From contig NZ_WSEN01000001.1 in assembly GCF_009758255.1 (NCBI RefSeq), forward strand, positions 27,860-91,859: DNA of 64,000 nt, read 5' to 3'. Positions 15,407 to 24,118 of the stretch are shown piece by piece; the first letter of the stretch is position 1; each line of letters starts with the position of its first letter. The notes under the pieces are model-generated. The model ran no database searches. It worked only from the letters and a program-made list of their open reading frames with translations, and was not told the DNA's origin. Origin of the DNA: Microbacterium sp. MAH-37 (GTDB taxonomy: Bacteria > Actinomycetota > Actinomycetes > Actinomycetales > Microbacteriaceae). Position numbers and translations under genes: made by a program.

Positions 15407-16863
15407 ACGTCGTGCTCAATCTGACGGCCGTCGCCCTGGTGCTCGCCGCCACCGTCATCCTCGCGGTGATGGGCGTGCGCCTCAGCCGCACCACGGGCGA
15501 CTTCTTCGTCGCATCGCGCAGCGTGCGACCGGTGTGGAACGCCTCGGCCATCAGCGGCGAGTACCTCTCCGCGGGTACCTTCCTCGGCCTGGCGGGACTC
15601 GTGCTGCTGGTCGGATCGGACGGGTTCTGGTTCCCGATCGGGTACGCCGCAGGTTACCTGCTGCTCCTGCTGTTCGTCGCTGCGCCCCTGCGGCGCAGCG
15701 GGGCGTACACGATCCCGGACTTCATCGAGGCCCGCCTGGAGTCGCGCGCCGTGCGGCGGCTGACCAGTCTGCTGGTGCTCGTGATCGGATGGCTGTACAT
15801 CGTGCCGCAGCTGCACGGCGCGTCGCTGACGCTGCAGGTGGTCGCCAACGTGCCGTCATGGGTCGGCGCTGTCGTGGTGGCTGTCGTGGTGGCGGGCATC
15901 GTGGCAGCGGGCGGCATGAGAGCGATCACGGTCGTGCAGGCGATGCAGTACTGGGTGAAGCTCATGGCTCTCGCGATCCCCGTCGTCCTCATCCTCATCG
16001 CGCTGTCCGGACGGGAACCCTCACCGGAGACCGTGCTCGCCTTTCCCGTGCAGCTGGGTCCTTCCGCGACCGATCCGTACTCGACCGCATCACTGATGAT
16101 CGCGCTGCTGCTCGGCACGATCGGTCTGCCCCACGTGCTCGTGCGTTTCTACACGAGCCCCGACGGAGGCTCGGCACGACGGACGACGGTGCTCGTGGTC
16201 GCGATGATCGGTGTCTTCTATGCGGTTTCCGGCACGCTCGGTCTCATCGCCCGGGTCGCCGCCAGCGACCTCGCAGAGGCGAGGATCGCCGACACCGTGG
16301 TGCTTGCGCTGCCCGCTCGGGTGCTGCCCGAGCCCATCGCCACGGTGGTCACTGCGATCGTGGTGGCCGGTGCGTTCGCAGCCTTTCTGGCGACGTCGTC
16401 GGGTCTCGTCGTCTCACTCGCCGGCGTGATCAGCCAGGACGTCTTCGATGGCTCGGTGCGGTCCTTCCGTCTCTCCGCGGCCCTCTGCGTCATCGCACCG
16501 CTGGCTGGCGCACTGATCACGGGTCCGGAGGCGCTGGTCTCCAGCGTCGGCACGGTGTTTCTGATGGCGGCGACGAGCCTGACACCGGTGATCCTGCTCG
16601 GGGTGTGGTGGCGCGGGCTCACCGCACGCGGAGCGATCGCGGGAATGCTCGTCGGTTCGCTGATCGTCGCCGGTTCGCTCGCCGCCTCGACGTGGCTGGG
16701 CTCCTCGGCATCGCTTCTCGTGCAGCCGGCGGCGTGGGCCATCCCGCTGGTCACGGGAGTGATCCTGCTCGTGTCGCGCCTGGACAGGCGGGGCGCTCCG
16801 CTGCGCACGGAGAGGTACCTCACGAGGCTGCATCTGCCGGAGCGTAGCGAGGAGGTCGGGTGA
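15403..16863 (+). CDS. Sodium:solute symporter (SSS), monocarboxylate/acetate type
   Basis: This 486-aa membrane transporter has about 13 hydrophobic segments. Family marks: DFFVASRSVRPVWNASAISG, YLSAGTFLGLAGL, GYLLLLLFVAAPLRRSGAYT (the GAYTIPDF segment typical of ActP/MctC), LLGTIGLPHVLVRFYTSPDG and ATSSGLVVSLAG. Relatives import acetate, propionate or pyruvate with Na+ or H+. It is the last gene of the kinase-regulator-membrane protein-symporter operon, so it is probably under that two-component system. The exact substrate is unknown. Confidence 0.9.
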   Translation: MNVVLNLTAVALVLAATVILAVMGVRLSRTTGDFFVASRSVRPVWNASAISGEYLSAGTFLGLAGLVLLVGSDGFWFPIGYAAGYLLLLLFVAAPLRRSGAYTIPDFIEARLESRAVRRLTSLLVLVIGWLYIVPQLHGASLTLQVVANVPSWVGAVVVAVVVAGIVAAGGMRAITVVQAMQYWVKLMALAIPVVLILIALSGREPSPETVLAFPVQLGPSATDPYSTASLMIALLLGTIGLPHVLVRFYTSPDGGSARRTTVLVVAMIGVFYAVSGTLGLIARVAASDLAEARIADTVVLALPARVLPEPIATVVTAIVVAGAFAAFLATSSGLVVSLAGVISQDVFDGSVRSFRLSAALCVIAPLAGALITGPEALVSSVGTVFLMAATSLTPVILLGVWWRGLTARGAIAGMLVGSLIVAGSLAASTWLGSSASLLVQPAAWAIPLVTGVILLVSRLDRRGAPLRTERYLTRLHLPERSEEVG

Positions 16864-16955
16864 GCGAGGCGGGCAGGACGATTCCTGCCGCCGTAGCGAT
16901 CTCTCGCTGAACGCGAGCCGTTGCACCGAGCAGGCAGCGGGAGGACGATGAGCCC

Positions 16956-17429
16956 ATGAGCGTCATCGAGTTCGAGTTGGTCCGGGTGATCGAGGCGCCG
17001 ATCGAGCAGGTGTTCGACCGACTTGCCGGCATCGACGGGTACGGGGACTGGATGCCGTCGCGCGGGAGCCTGCTGCGCCGGACACGGCAGACCTCGCCGG
17101 GGCCGGTCGGCCTCGGGACGACCTACCTCGACGAGACATCCGTGGGTGACGTCCCGGGCGATGTCGCCGAGTACCTGCGGCCCACCGCGGTCGTCTTCCA
17201 CTGGTGGGATGCGACCTCGAACGGGAAGGTCAAGACCGAGGGGTGGCCGGGCTACCGGCTCGAGGCCATCGGCCCGCGATCCACGCGGGTGCGTCACCAC
17301 GCTCGGATGCAGGTGTACGGGGCATCTCGCCTGGCGACGCCGGTCTATCGCTGGATGGCGCGTCGTGAACGCACGGCCGTGATCGAGGCTCTGCAGGCAT
17401 CCTTCGCCCGCCCCGCAGCGAGCGTCTGA
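16956..17429 (+). CDS. SRPBCC (START-like) family protein
   Basis: This 157-aa cytoplasmic protein has the helix-grip signature: FELVRVIEAPIEQVFDRLAG at the N-terminus, YGDWMPS, GTTYLDETSVGDVPGDVAEY, and a C-terminal long helix ERTAVIEALQASFARP. Such proteins bind hydrophobic ligands such as polyketides or lipids. A Shine-Dalgarno GGGAGGA lies 11 nt before the ATG. Single gene; ligand unknown. Confidence 0.8.
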   Translation: MSVIEFELVRVIEAPIEQVFDRLAGIDGYGDWMPSRGSLLRRTRQTSPGPVGLGTTYLDETSVGDVPGDVAEYLRPTAVVFHWWDATSNGKVKTEGWPGYRLEAIGPRSTRVRHHARMQVYGASRLATPVYRWMARRERTAVIEALQASFARPAASV

Positions 17430-17537
17430 TGCCGGAGGACGAGCCTCCGTGCAGGACCTGGTGATGAACCCGGCTGCGCCACTAAGGTCTTGATCGCGGC
17501 ACGCCTTCGTGACACCAGCCTGCTCGACCGGAGAATC

Positions 17538-18671
17538 ATGAAACTCAGATCACGCCATACGCTGGCTCTGGCGACCGCGATCGCCTTGGAGGTCGCGGGG
17601 CTGTTCCCGGCCGCCGCAGTCGCGGCCGTGCCCGTCTCTGCGCCGGTCTCCTCGCTCCGAGGCGCGGCGACCACCGCTGTACCTGCGGCGACAGCCTTCG
17701 TGACGCCGCTCGCGGGGAAGTCTTACACCGTCTCGGCTTGGCAGGGCCCGCGCTGCATGCCGATGCCCGGCGCCAGCACGTCGCACAGCGGCGTCGACCT
17801 CGCGACGAGGAACGGTTCGCCGATCTACGCCGTCGGCGCAGGCGTCGTCACCGCCACCGTGTCGGGGTCCAGCTCGGTCACCGGGCACATCGACATCCGT
17901 CACACGGTCGGCAACGTCACGTACACGACGAAGTACCTGCACATCTGGTCGGCGACGACCCACGTGAAGGTCGGCCAGGTCGTGAAGGCCGGGCAGCAGA
18001 TCAGCTCGGTGGGCACGAGCGGAAACTCCACCGGCCCGCATCTTCACCTGGAGCTCTGGGAGCACCAGGCGGGCGGGACCAAGCTGCTCGATCCGGTCCC
18101 CTGGCTGAAGAGTCGGAGTGTCGACGTGGCCACGCAGGCCACTGCGATCACCGCCAAGACGGCACCCAGCACCTGCACCTACTACACGACCGGAGTGGTG
18201 AACCTGCGCGCAGGGGCATCGACCGCAACGGCCGTCGTCGCGAATCTCGCCGCCGGCACCATGGTCACGGCAGTGCCGGGCCAAGTCTCCAACTCGTTCC
18301 TGCCCGTCAAGGCGGGCTCACGCAGCGGATGGATAGCGAACTGGCTGCTCAGTCCGACTCGTCCCGTTGTCCCGGCGCCGGAGCCGACCCCCGCTCCGGC
18401 TCCGAAGCCGCCCACGACGGCGCCGAAGCCGCCCACGACGGCGCCGAAGCCGGCTCCGGCCCCTGCCGGAAGTTCCTCAGCCATGACCACGTACAAGACC
18501 ACGGCCGCGGTGAACCTGCGGCCTACGGCGTCGACGGTCAAGAAGGCGCTGCTGACGATCCCGAAGGGAAAGAGCGTCGGCAGGATCCTGGCGTCGAGCG
18601 GTTCCTGGCGCAAGGTGACGTATGCCGGCAAGACCGGCTGGGTGCACAAGGATTACCTCAAGGCGTACTGA
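17538..18671 (+). CDS. Secreted M23 peptidase with two SH3b domains
   Basis: A 377-aa cell-wall hydrolase or activator. Signal peptide MKLRSRHTLALATAIALEVA to AVAAVP. M23 (LytM) domain about residues 55-190, with zinc ligands in TSHSGVDLATRNG and HLHLELWEH, so likely active. First SH3b at about 210-275 (GVVNLRAGASTATAVVANLA), a Pro/Ala/Thr linker with a repeated KPPTTAP unit, and a second SH3b to the C-terminus (AAVNLRPTASTVKKALL, GKTGWVHKDYLKAY). The ATG at 17538 is chosen over the upstream start because GGAG and the signal peptide directly follow this site. Likely splits peptidoglycan cross-bridges. Confidence 0.9.
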   Translation: MKLRSRHTLALATAIALEVAGLFPAAAVAAVPVSAPVSSLRGAATTAVPAATAFVTPLAGKSYTVSAWQGPRCMPMPGASTSHSGVDLATRNGSPIYAVGAGVVTATVSGSSSVTGHIDIRHTVGNVTYTTKYLHIWSATTHVKVGQVVKAGQQISSVGTSGNSTGPHLHLELWEHQAGGTKLLDPVPWLKSRSVDVATQATAITAKTAPSTCTYYTTGVVNLRAGASTATAVVANLAAGTMVTAVPGQVSNSFLPVKAGSRSGWIANWLLSPTRPVVPAPEPTPAPAPKPPTTAPKPPTTAPKPAPAPAGSSSAMTTYKTTAAVNLRPTASTVKKALLTIPKGKSVGRILASSGSWRKVTYAGKTGWVHKDYLKAY

Positions 18672-18986
18672 CGTCTGAATGAAGGCTCCTGCGCCTCCGA
18701 GGATTGAGGCCTGGACCTACGAGCTCAACAACAGGTGCGACCGCAGGCGGATGCGGTCGAGAACAACCTCACTGGATCTGCGCAGGTCGAGCACCCCGCA
18801 CACGCTCCGCGGGAGGCCCGTCTCGTCTCGTCTCGTTTCGCGTGCTCGACGATCAGGATCTCAACGGCACGCGCTGACTCAGCCAGGGGGAGCGCCAGAA
18901 AAACCGCCCCTCACCAGGCAAAGCAAAACCCTCGCGATGTAGAAGCTACGCGAGGGTTTCTGGGACCGTTGTAACGACGGTCCTTG
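18672..18986. other. Intergenic stretch without a gene (315 bp)
   Basis: Between the M23 gene and the tRNA cluster. Apart from the terminator at 18926 and a GGACCGT/ACGGTCC inverted repeat at 18963-18983, I see no coding frame with a ribosome binding site and no RNA gene. Confidence 0.6.
18926..18959 (-). terminator. Terminator of the tRNA cluster
   Basis: AAACCCTCGCG pairs with CGCGAGGGTTT (11 bp). Read on the minus strand it ends in GGGTTTTGC, placed 28 bp after the 3' end of tRNA-Phe. Confidence 0.7.
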
Positions 18987-19059
18987 TGGCTCCGACCGGC
19001 ATCGATCCGGTGACCTTTCGATTTTCAGTCGAACGCTCTACCAACTGAGCTACAGAGCC
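18987..19059 (-). tRNA. tRNA-Phe (GAA)
   Basis: A 73-nt cloverleaf. The acceptor GGCTCTG pairs with CGGAGCC, discriminator A; D-loop AGCTCAGTTGGTAGAGC; anticodon loop CTGAAAA with GAA; T-arm CCGG-ATCGATG-CCGG. CCA is not encoded. Last gene of a three-tRNA transcript. Confidence 0.95.
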
Positions 19060-19128
19060 TCACGGCACATCATGATCTGCCGCGTCTTAGACGAAGAGCC
19101 TCCTCGAAAGAAGGCTCATCGCTAGGAG

Positions 19129-19202
19129 CGACCCTGACGGGACTTGAACCCGCGACCTCCGCCGTGACAGGGCGGCACGCTAACCAACTGCGCTACAGGG
19201 CC
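19129..19202 (-). tRNA. tRNA-Asp (GTC)
   Basis: A 74-nt cloverleaf. The acceptor GGCCCTG pairs with CAGGGTC, discriminator G as expected for Asp; anticodon stem CCGCC/GGCGG with loop CTGTCAC (GTC); T-arm GCGGGTTCAAGTCCCG. CCA is not encoded. Confidence 0.95.
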
Positions 19203-19228
19203 ATAACTTTTAAATTGTATCGGATGAG

Positions 19229-19301
19229 TGACCCCAACGGGATTCGAACCCGTGCTACCGCCGTGAAAGGGCGGCGTCCTAGGCCGCTAAACGATGGGGC
19301 C
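19229..19301 (-). tRNA. tRNA-Glu (TTC)
   Basis: A 73-nt cloverleaf. The acceptor GGCCCCA pairs with TGGGGTC, discriminator A; anticodon loop CTTTCAC (TTC); T-arm ACGGGTTCGAATCCCGT. First gene of the Glu-Asp-Phe transcript, a common actinobacterial order. Confidence 0.95.
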
Positions 19302-19533
19302 GAAGGTCTGCCTTGGGGGCGTTCCTTGCCGACGCTCAAGCATAAGCGAAGATCTTCCGAAAACGCGAATCGAGGGCGTGCCCTCTGTCGCTCGGGCGTG
19401 TTCAGGCGCATCATGGGAGGTGGCGAGCCGTGCCCGACGGCACCTGTCAGCGAGCGCGATGCCGGTGCAAGCCTGTTGCAGATGTGACGGATGTTGTTAG
19501 TGTTGCAGCTGTGAAACCGGCGAAAGGAGCCGT

Positions 19534-20907
19534 GTGAACGACGAGAGATACCCAGCCGATGCGTCAGCCGACGCCGACTGCGGATGCGCTCCGACTCCCG
19601 ACGAGCGACGCAGCCTCTGGGCCCCCCACGGTGTGACCCGGCGCAATGCGCTGTCGATCGGTGCGCTCAGCGTCGCCGCGCTCGGCGTCTTCGGCATCGG
19701 TGTCGGTGCGTCCGCGGCCTATGCGGCGAGCTACCCGAGCTGGGATGACGTGCAGGCCGCCAAGGCCAACGAGGCGGCGAAGGCGGGTGAGGTCACCCGC
19801 ATCCAGGGGCTGATCCAGAGCCTCACCGCCAAGGTCGCCGAGACGAAGGCCGCCGCCGAGAAGGCGGGCACAGAGTTCTTCGTGGCGCAGCAGAAGTACT
19901 TCGACGCCGCGCAGCAGGCGGATGACCTGCAGTCGCAGGCGGACGCGCAGTCCAAGCTCGCCGACGAGACGTCCACCAAGGCAGGGCAGGTCGCCACGCA
20001 GCTGTACCGCAACGGCGGCGAGGACTCCAGCCTCGAGCTCTTCTTCAGCGGATCGGCGGCGAACGCCGACGGGCTCCTGTCGCGCCTGGGCACGATGGAC
20101 AAGCTCCTCGAGTACAACCAGTCGGTGTACGACAAGGCTGTCGCCAGCCGCAACTCCGCGCAGGCGCTCAGCGACAAGGCTCGCGTTGCGCGCGATGAGC
20201 GCGACCGGCTGCAGAAGATCGCCGAGCAGAAGATGATCGCGGCGCAGCAGGCGGCGGATGCTGCGGAGGCTGCACTCGCGGAGAGCCAGGCGAACCTGAC
20301 CACGCTGCAGGCCCAGCTGGCCGCCCTTCAGGACACCACGGCGCAGACCGTCGCGGGCTACCAGGAAGGCGAGCGCATCCGCAAGGCGGAGGAGGAGCGG
20401 CGCCGTCGTGAAGAGGCTGCCCGCCTGGCCGCCCAGGGCGGCGGTGGCGGTGGCGGCGGCGGCGGCGGTGGCGGTGCCCCGAACTCCAGCGGCTGGGTGC
20501 GCCCGCACGGCGGTCACCGCAGTTCCGGCTACGGGCCGCGGCCCAGCCCCTGCAGCGGCTGCTCGAGCTACCACTACGGCGTCGACCTCGCGAACGGCTG
20601 CGGAGCGCCGATCTACGCCGCGCACTCCGGTCGGGTCGTGTACGCCGGCCTGAACGGCACGCTGCACTCCGGCTACGGCAACTACATCAAGATCGATCAC
20701 GGCGGGGGCATCGGCACCGGCTACGGGCACATCCGTCCCGGCGGATTCGCGGTGCGCAACGGCCAGTCGGTCAGGGCAGGCCAGGTCATCGCCTATGCGG
20801 GGACCACCGGTTCTTCCAACGGCTGCCACCTGCACTTCGAGGTCTACCGCAACGGCCGCACGATCAACCCGATCCAGTTCATGGCGGCACAAGGCATCTC
20901 GGTCTGA
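19534..20907 (+). CDS. Tat-type exported coiled-coil M23 peptidase
   Basis: A 457-aa cell-division-type wall hydrolase or activator. The N-terminus carries VTRRNALSIGALSVAALGVF, a twin-arginine-like signal, after a 40-residue lead. A long coiled coil follows (about 65-295, repeated Ala/Glu/Lys heptads), then an 11-12 residue poly-Gly hinge and a C-terminal LytM/M23 domain with SSYHYGVDLANGCG and CHLHFEVYRN (complete zinc ligands). This coiled coil-hinge-M23 layout is that of RipA-regulator or EnvC/FtsX-partner proteins. The GTG start has AAAGGAG 4 nt before it. A strong terminator follows. Confidence 0.9.
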   Translation: MNDERYPADASADADCGCAPTPDERRSLWAPHGVTRRNALSIGALSVAALGVFGIGVGASAAYAASYPSWDDVQAAKANEAAKAGEVTRIQGLIQSLTAKVAETKAAAEKAGTEFFVAQQKYFDAAQQADDLQSQADAQSKLADETSTKAGQVATQLYRNGGEDSSLELFFSGSAANADGLLSRLGTMDKLLEYNQSVYDKAVASRNSAQALSDKARVARDERDRLQKIAEQKMIAAQQAADAAEAALAESQANLTTLQAQLAALQDTTAQTVAGYQEGERIRKAEEERRRREEAARLAAQGGGGGGGGGGGGGAPNSSGWVRPHGGHRSSGYGPRPSPCSGCSSYHYGVDLANGCGAPIYAAHSGRVVYAGLNGTLHSGYGNYIKIDHGGGIGTGYGHIRPGGFAVRNGQSVRAGQVIAYAGTTGSSNGCHLHFEVYRNGRTINPIQFMAAQGISV

Positions 20908-20929
20908 AGCCCGTCCCGCACGAACGAAG

Positions 20930-20960
20930 AATCCCCCGGCCATCCGATGGCCGGGGGATT
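20930..20960. terminator. Bidirectional terminator between M23 gene and ppa
   Basis: AATCCCCCGGCCAT pairs with ATGGCCGGGGGATT (the tip is CCG), flanked by A- and T-containing tails. It separates two convergent genes. Confidence 0.8.
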
Positions 20961-20980
20961 CCCGTATGTCTGGCGAGAGG

Positions 20981-21472
20981 TCAGTGCCCCTCGTTGGCGA
21001 AGCGCTGGATCGCCTCGTTCAGGATCCGCTCCGCCTCGGCGGCGTTGCCCCACTCGTCGACCTTGACCCACTTGTTGGGCTCGAGGTCCTTGTAGTGCTC
21101 GAAGAAGTGCGAGATCTCGTCCTTGGTGTGCTGCGGCAGATCGTCCACGTCGTGGATGTGCGCCCAGCGCGGGTCCTTCGACAGCACGGCGACGAGCTTG
21201 TCGTCGCCACCGGCCTCGTCGCTCATCTTCAGCACGGCCACTGGGCGCACGTTCACGACGACGCCCGGGTAGATCGGGTGGTCGAGCAGGACCAGCACGT
21301 CGAGCGGGTCGCCGTCCTCGCCGAGGGTGTCGTCGAAGTAGCCGTAGTCGGCCGGGTACCCGAAGGTCGTGTAGAGCACGCGGTCGAGGTGCACCCGACC
21401 GGTCTCGTGGTCGACCTCGTACTTCACGCGGCTGCCGCGCGGGATCTCGATGACGGCGTCGTGTGCGCCCAT
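20981..21472 (-). CDS. ppa: Inorganic pyrophosphatase
   Basis: Family I soluble pyrophosphatase, 163 aa, splits PPi to drive biosynthesis. Marks: EIPRGSRVKYEVDHETG, the DGDPLDVLVL metal-binding signature, WAHIHDVDDL and FFEHYKDLEPNKWV. The ATG at 21472 is preceded by AAGGAGAG; the longer in-frame start adds eight residues without a ribosome binding site. Divergent from tilS. Confidence 0.95.
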   Translation of the reverse strand: MGAHDAVIEIPRGSRVKYEVDHETGRVHLDRVLYTTFGYPADYGYFDDTLGEDGDPLDVLVLLDHPIYPGVVVNVRPVAVLKMSDEAGGDDKLVAVLSKDPRWAHIHDVDDLPQHTKDEISHFFEHYKDLEPNKWVKVDEWGNAAEAERILNEAIQRFANEGH

Positions 21473-21557
21473 GTTCTCTCCTTGTGATGACGGCACCTGC
21501 GGATGCCGGAAGACGGTGGGATGCCGCGGACAAGCCTACTCCGGGCGACCGGGCCGC

Positions 21558-21563
21558 TACCGT
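21558..21563 (+). promoter_or_regulatory. -10 box TACCGT, leaderless promoter of tilS
   Basis: The box ends 6 nt before the GTG at 21570; no Shine-Dalgarno is present. Confidence 0.45.
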
Positions 21564-21569
21564 GGGGAT

Positions 21570-22550
21570 GTGGCAGAAGGATCCCTCGACCCCGCCGTCG
21601 CCGAAGTGCGCCGAGCCGTGCGCGCGGCGCTGCCCGACAGCGGCGCCGTGATCGTCGCCCTCTCCGGCGGTGCCGACTCCCTCGCGCTCGCTGCGGCGAC
21701 CGCGTTCGAGTCGCGCTCGCGCGGGATCGAAGTGATCAGCGTCACCGTCGACCATGGCCTGCAGGAGGGATCGGCGGATGCCGCAGCGCGCGCCGCCTCC
21801 ACCGCGGAGAGCCTCGGGATCCGGTCGCAGATCGTCCGCGTCGATGTCGAGTCCGCCGGAGGGCCGGAGGCCGCGGCACGGGATGCCCGGCACGCGGCGC
21901 TCCGTGCGGCCGCCGCGCGCGAGAGCGCCTCGGTGCTCGTCGGCCACACCCTGGACGATCAGGCCGAGACCGTGCTTCTGGGCCTGGCCCGTGGTTCCGG
22001 TGCCGCGAGCCTGCAGGGCATGGCGCCCCGTCGCGAGGACGAGGACGGCACGGTGTGGCTGCGCCCGCTGCTCGGAGTCCGGCGTCAGACCACGCGCGCC
22101 GCGTGTGCGGCATCCGGTCTGGAGTTCTGGGACGACCCGCACAACCTCGACCCTCGGTTCACCCGCGTGCGCGTGCGCGAGCGGGTGCTGCCCGTGCTCG
22201 AGACCGAGCTCGGCCCCGGCATCGCGGAGGCGCTCGCCCGCACCGCCGAGCAGCTCCGCGAGGACGCCGAGGCGTTCGACGAGATGATCCACGAGACCAT
22301 CGAGGACATCGTCGAGCACGCCGAGGCGGGCATCTCGGTCAGCGTCGCGGCGCTCGCCGCGAATCCGGCAGCGCTGCGCAACCGCATCATCCGGCTCGTC
22401 GTCGGCAGCGAGTTCGGCGTCAGCCTGACCCGCATCCAAACTCTCGAGGTCGCGCGCCTGGTCACGGACTGGTCGGGTCAGGGCCCGATCGATCTGCCCG
22501 GCTGCGTCGCCCGCCGCGCCGGCGGTCGCATCGTCTTCACCGCCCGCTGA
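21570..22550 (+). CDS. tilS: tRNA(Ile)-lysidine synthetase
   Basis: TilS converts C34 of tRNA-Ile(CAU) to lysidine using ATP and lysine, so the tRNA reads AUA. The 326-aa product has the PP-loop VALSGGADSLALA (32-37), VTVDHGLQEG, VLVGHTLDDQAETVLLGLARGS, and a C-terminal TilS region with WDDPHNLDPRFTRVRVR. It lacks an obvious large C-terminal substrate domain, like other actinobacterial forms. The GTG at 21570 is chosen from the -10 position and start of homology. In relatives hpt follows directly; here a minus-strand DUF937 gene and two repeats intervene. Confidence 0.93.
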   Translation: MAEGSLDPAVAEVRRAVRAALPDSGAVIVALSGGADSLALAAATAFESRSRGIEVISVTVDHGLQEGSADAAARAASTAESLGIRSQIVRVDVESAGGPEAAARDARHAALRAAAARESASVLVGHTLDDQAETVLLGLARGSGAASLQGMAPRREDEDGTVWLRPLLGVRRQTTRAACAASGLEFWDDPHNLDPRFTRVRVRERVLPVLETELGPGIAEALARTAEQLREDAEAFDEMIHETIEDIVEHAEAGISVSVAALAANPAALRNRIIRLVVGSEFGVSLTRIQTLEVARLVTDWSGQGPIDLPGCVARRAGGRIVFTAR

Positions 22551-22600
22551 CCGCGCAGCGCGAATCGTTGAGTCGAGTCGCGCGAGCCGCAGCCCGTGCT

Positions 22601-22655
22601 CCGGTCGCATTCCGGCACAGTGTTGTGCGCCCGGACTGTGCTCGTTTGCGACTGG
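22601..22655. repeat. 55-bp palindromic repeat, copy 1
   Basis: Begins CCGGTCGCA and ends TGCGACTGG, nearly inverted. Inside, GCACAGT and ACTGTGC form a second inverted pair. Nearly identical (one base difference) to 22684-22738. It can fold into a long two-part hairpin and may serve as terminator of tilS or as a REP/MITE-like element. Confidence 0.8.
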
Positions 22656-22683
22656 AGGCGCTCGGGGCCGGGCGTTCGCTGTT

Positions 22684-22738
22684 CCGGTCGCATTCCGGCA
22701 CAGTGTTGTGCGCCCGGACTGTGCTCGTTTGCGACCGG
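22684..22738. repeat. 55-bp palindromic repeat, copy 2
   Basis: Same sequence as 22601-22655 with perfect ends CCGGTCGCA/TGCGACCGG. The two copies are direct repeats 83 bp apart, and each is followed by a similar GAGCGCTCG-like flank. Confidence 0.8.
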
Positions 22739-22832
22739 AGCGCTCGCGGGCCCGTGCTCGCGGGGCCCGACGGAGCTCGCAGAACGGAAGCGGCGGCCGG
22801 AGCATCTGCTCCGACCGCCGCTGAGGACGTCG

Positions 22833-23420
22833 TTACTTCTTGCCGCCGAAGAGGCCGCCCAGGATGTCGCCGATGCCGCCGCCGGAGCCGCCCTGCGAGC
22901 CTCCGCCGAGCAGGCCGCCGAGGTTGCCGAGGATGTCGCCGAGACCCCCGCCACCGGCACCCTGCTGCTGGTCGCCTCCGCCGAGCAGGCCGCCGATGAC
23001 GTCACCGATGCCGCCACCGCCCGCAGCCTTGCCCTTGTTCGCGTTCGCGATGAGGCCGAGGACGATCGGCGCCAGCACCGGCAGCAGCTTGCCGAAGTCG
23101 ATGCCGCCCGCGGTCTTCTCGGAGGCGTTCAGCGCCTGCGCGACATCCGTCTCCTTGTCGCCGAACACGTGCTTCACGATCTTGTCGCCGTCGGCGGCGT
23201 CGATGTCGTCGACCGAGGATGCCCCGGAGAAGCCCTCGTGCCGGCTCAGTGCGCTCTCGATCGCGGCCGAGCCCTCATCGGTCTCCGCGTTCTTCGCGAG
23301 CCCGCCGAGCAGAGCTGCGCCGCCCTCCTTGACGGCCTGCGCGGCCACATCCGGGCTGACGCCGAACTTCTGCGCGATGTCGTCGATCGGCACCTGCTTG
23401 AGGATGTCGTTGATGTCCAT
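22833..23420 (-). CDS. DUF937 protein with glycine-rich C-terminal repeats
   Basis: A 195-aa soluble protein. The N-terminal DUF937 domain (about 1-125) has DINDILKQVPIDDIAQKFGV, AAQAVKEGGAALLGGLAKNA and VKHVFGDKETDVAQAL. The C-terminal part is made of imperfect repeats of the type GGGxGDxxGGLLGG, ending LGGLFGGKK. DUF937 proteins resemble E. coli YidB; role unknown. ATG at 23420 with GGGGAG upstream. It is oriented against tilS and hpt, interrupting their usual adjacency. Confidence 0.85.
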   Translation of the reverse strand: MDINDILKQVPIDDIAQKFGVSPDVAAQAVKEGGAALLGGLAKNAETDEGSAAIESALSRHEGFSGASSVDDIDAADGDKIVKHVFGDKETDVAQALNASEKTAGGIDFGKLLPVLAPIVLGLIANANKGKAAGGGGIGDVIGGLLGGGDQQQGAGGGGLGDILGNLGGLLGGGSQGGSGGGIGDILGGLFGGKK

Positions 23421-23492
23421 ATCCTGCTCCCCTTGCGGGACGGGTGCCCGCATCACCGCTCACAGTAGTGCGGATGCCCGGCATCCGTCGCC

Positions 23493-23498
23493 TAAAAT
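23493..23498 (+). promoter_or_regulatory. -10 box TAAAAT, leaderless promoter of hpt
   Basis: The box ends 6 nt before the ATG at 23505; no Shine-Dalgarno is present. Confidence 0.5.
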
Positions 23499-23504
23499 CG
23501 ATCC

Positions 23505-24056
<552 letters not shown>

Positions 24057-24103
24057 GCTGTCCGCCCACGGCGAATCCCAGCGGATGCCACAGGTTCGAG
24101 CGG

Positions 24104-24109
24104 TACGCT
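24104..24109 (+). promoter_or_regulatory. -10 box TACGCT, promoter of ftsH
   Basis: The box ends 9 nt before the ATG at 24119; no Shine-Dalgarno is seen. Probably a leaderless or nearly leaderless transcript covering ftsH and the fol genes. Confidence 0.45.
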
Positions 24110-24118
24110 GATCGGATC

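Noticed and set aside
18414..18465. Short tandem DNA repeat in the M23/SH3 gene
   Set aside because: It encodes the repeated KPPTTAP linker between domains and needs no separate explanation.
18987..19301. tRNA cluster as an integration site
   Set aside because: No integrase, no partial tRNA duplicate and no shift in gene content beside it.
22601..22738. Possible CRISPR array
   Set aside because: Only two repeat copies, each itself a long palindrome, no regular spacers and no cas genes.
20844..22805. Long minus-strand open frame across ppa and tilS
   Set aside because: It overlaps two firmly identified genes and its sequence is low-complexity.
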